Positions 63,107 to 64,000 of a stretch of DNA of 64,000 nucleotides are shown one piece after another. A model generated the notes under the pieces. That model ran no database searches, was not told where the DNA came from, and saw nothing but the letters and a program-made list of their open reading frames with translations. The stretch lies in the NCBI GenBank assembly GCA_902612345.1, contig CACMDE010000004.1:17524-81523 (forward strand), written 5' to 3'. The translations under genes were made by a program, and so were the position numbers. The first letter of the stretch is position 1, and every line of letters begins with the position of its first letter. The DNA is from an uncultured Pelagibacteraceae bacterium (GTDB taxonomy: Bacteria > Pseudomonadota > Alphaproteobacteria > Pelagibacterales > Pelagibacteraceae).

Positions 63107-63790
63107 ATGTTAAAAAAAAATAATATAATTGCATTGATACCTGCAAAAAAAAAATCTACCAGGCTTGCTGGTAAAAACTTAAAAAAAATTGGTTTAAATA
63201 AAAAAAGGCTTATATGGTACTCAATTAATGCCGCTCTAAAATCTAAATATATTTCTAATGTAATTGTATCAACAGATTGTAACAAGATTAAATCATATGT
63301 AGAAAAGTTTGGTGCAAATGTTCCATTTATAAGACCAAAAAGCTTATGCTTAAATGATGCAAAGATGATGGATGTTGTAAAACACGCATTTAATAAAATT
63401 AATAGTGAAATAAAAAATATTGATGCAATAGTATTACTGCAACCAACTTCACCTCTCAGAGAAGGAAAGGACATTGATTCTGCAATTAAGTTTTTTTATA
63501 AAAAAAAAGCAGATTATGTTGCGAGTTTTACAAAAGCAAAACCACACAGCTGGTATTATAAATTAAATAAAGAAAACAAATTTATGGCTAATAGAGAAAG
63601 CAAAAATATTAAAAAATTTAATAATTATTTAAAAAATGGTTCAATTTTCATTTATAAGTCAAATATATTAAAGACAGGAAAATATAAAAATGTCAAAAGT
63701 TATGGTTTTGAAATGCCATACTCAAAATCTATTGATATAGATAATTTAGATGAATTTAAAGTTGCAGAAGCTTTGTTAAACAACAGATAA
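63107..63790 (+). CDS. CMP-nonulosonate (sialic/legionaminic/pseudaminic-type) cytidylyltransferase
   Basis: The 227-aa protein has the NeuA/PseF/LegF pattern ALIPAKKKSTRLAGKNLKKIG (nucleotide loop), VIVSTDCNKIKSYVEKFGANVPFIRP, VLLQPTSPLREGKDIDSAI and GSIFIYKSNIL, ending with a late SIDIDNLDEFKVAE metal site. It activates a nine-carbon acidic sugar with CTP. Which sugar is unknown; nearby HisF/HisH-like genes point to an acetamidino-modified nonulosonate. The 139-bp gap before it holds no visible gene. Confidence 0.8.
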   Translation: MLKKNNIIALIPAKKKSTRLAGKNLKKIGLNKKRLIWYSINAALKSKYISNVIVSTDCNKIKSYVEKFGANVPFIRPKSLCLNDAKMMDVVKHAFNKINSEIKNIDAIVLLQPTSPLREGKDIDSAIKFFYKKKADYVASFTKAKPHSWYYKLNKENKFMANRESKNIKKFNNYLKNGSIFIYKSNILKTGKYKNVKSYGFEMPYSKSIDIDNLDEFKVAEALLNNR

Positions 63791-63829
63791 ATAAATATTT
63801 TATTTTATATATGTTTGTTAAATAGATTT

Positions 63830-64000
63830 ATGTTAAAATATGTACATATAACTCTGAAAAACTTATTTTCAAAGATACCAAATTTTTATTTTACATTACC
63901 AAATAAGAACTCTTTAATTATTTTTGATGATATTAACTCAGAATATATTAAATCAAGTATAGATTATAAGAAAACTTACGAAATTAAATTCAGAAATAAA
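63830..64000 (+). CDS. Start of a surface-carbohydrate gene, cut by the right edge
   Basis: An ATG at 63830 opens a frame that is still open at the window end: MLKYVHITLKNLFSKIPNFY, then KNSLIIFDDINSEYIK and YEIKFRNK. The wording resembles the N-terminus of GT-B-like surface carbohydrate proteins, possibly the same family as the truncated gene at 55398-56162. Only 57 residues are visible, so the call is tentative. Confidence 0.45.
   Translation, partial: MLKYVHITLKNLFSKIPNFYFTLPNKNSLIIFDDINSEYIKSSIDYKKTYEIKFRNK

Noticed and set aside
63088-63474. 128-aa minus-strand ORF opposite the cytidylyltransferase
   Set aside because: Shadow ORF with a low-complexity, Phe/Leu/Ile-rich translation typical of the reverse of A-rich coding DNA.
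1-64000. tRNA, rRNA or tmRNA genes
   Set aside because: I read the intergenic spacers and saw no cloverleaf pattern, GTTCRA-type arm or rRNA-like stretch.
1-64000. CRISPR array, insertion sequence, integrase or prophage
   Set aside because: No regularly spaced repeats, terminal inverted repeats, transposase, integrase or phage structural genes were found.

Overview
The window looks like a piece of chromosome from a SAR11-type alphaproteobacterium (Pelagibacterales). I infer this from the very low G+C (roughly 30 percent by eye), the extreme gene packing with 1-11 bp overlaps, a proteorhodopsin followed by ferredoxin and a ferredoxin-NADP reductase, a glycine-riboswitch-controlled gcvT-gcvH-gcvP operon, and a GTTC-N7-GTTC SOS box of the alphaproteobacterial type. 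I see no rRNA, tRNA, insertion sequence, prophage or CRISPR array.

Layout. 1-5.3 kb: the 5' part of fumC, a MazG-like pyrophosphohydrolase, ygfZ, a dihydroorotase with an altered metal motif, an SMR-family efflux protein and a propionyl/acyl-CoA synthetase. 5.3-8.7 kb: a proteorhodopsin with blue-type tuning and a highly structured leader, then ferredoxin, FNR, a glutathione S-transferase and a DksA-like protein with a half-lost zinc site. 8.8-12.9 kb: a GT39-like membrane glycosyltransferase, an adenine deaminase, a GT2 glycosyltransferase and a secreted polysaccharide-lyase-like protein. 12.9-17.7 kb: a complete urease operon ureDABCEFG. 17.7-24 kb: umuDC with an SOS box, a SOUL-type heme-binding protein, a GFA-family protein, a glycerate-kinase-like P-loop kinase, a TolC-like protein and recA. 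24-35.9 kb: housekeeping genes alaS, icd, psd-pssA, a GT8-like protein, rlmE, a guaB lacking CBS domains, guaA, panB, a TerC-family protein and a TPR protein.

35.9-39.2 kb: 5-oxoprolinase genes (pxpA divergent from pxpBC) and a DMT transporter. 39.2-43.7 kb: tandem glycine riboswitch and gcvTHP. 43.7-48.2 kb: a lipid-modification module (FAD oxidoreductase, DUF1365, cyclopropane-fatty-acid synthase, DUF3833 lipoprotein, SDR). 48.3-55.4 kb: a DAO-type amine oxidoreductase, a 56-aa membrane protein missed by the ORF track, NAD formate dehydrogenase, HPP protein, a SufU/NifU-like protein, moeA, a DMT transporter and glycine amidinotransferase. 55.4-61.3 kb: a 5'-truncated carbohydrate gene, gshA-gshB, DMT and MFS transporters and a coiled-coil protein. 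From 61.5 kb to the right edge a surface-polysaccharide region begins: HisF- and HisH-like proteins of the sugar-amidation type, a CMP-nonulosonate cytidylyltransferase, and the start of another gene that runs off the window.

Themes. Several genes concern glycine and C1 flux (gcvTHP, formate dehydrogenase, amidinotransferase, glycerate kinase, DAO oxidoreductase), glutathione (gshA, gshB, GST, GFA, pxpABC) and nitrogen scavenging (urease, adenine deaminase). I did not find a clearly new multi-gene system. The most unusual items are the CBS-less IMP dehydrogenase, the folded proteorhodopsin leader, the truncated carbohydrate gene at 55.4-56.2 kb, the lipid module without an obvious regulator, and the HisF/HisH paralogues beside a CMP-sugar synthetase.
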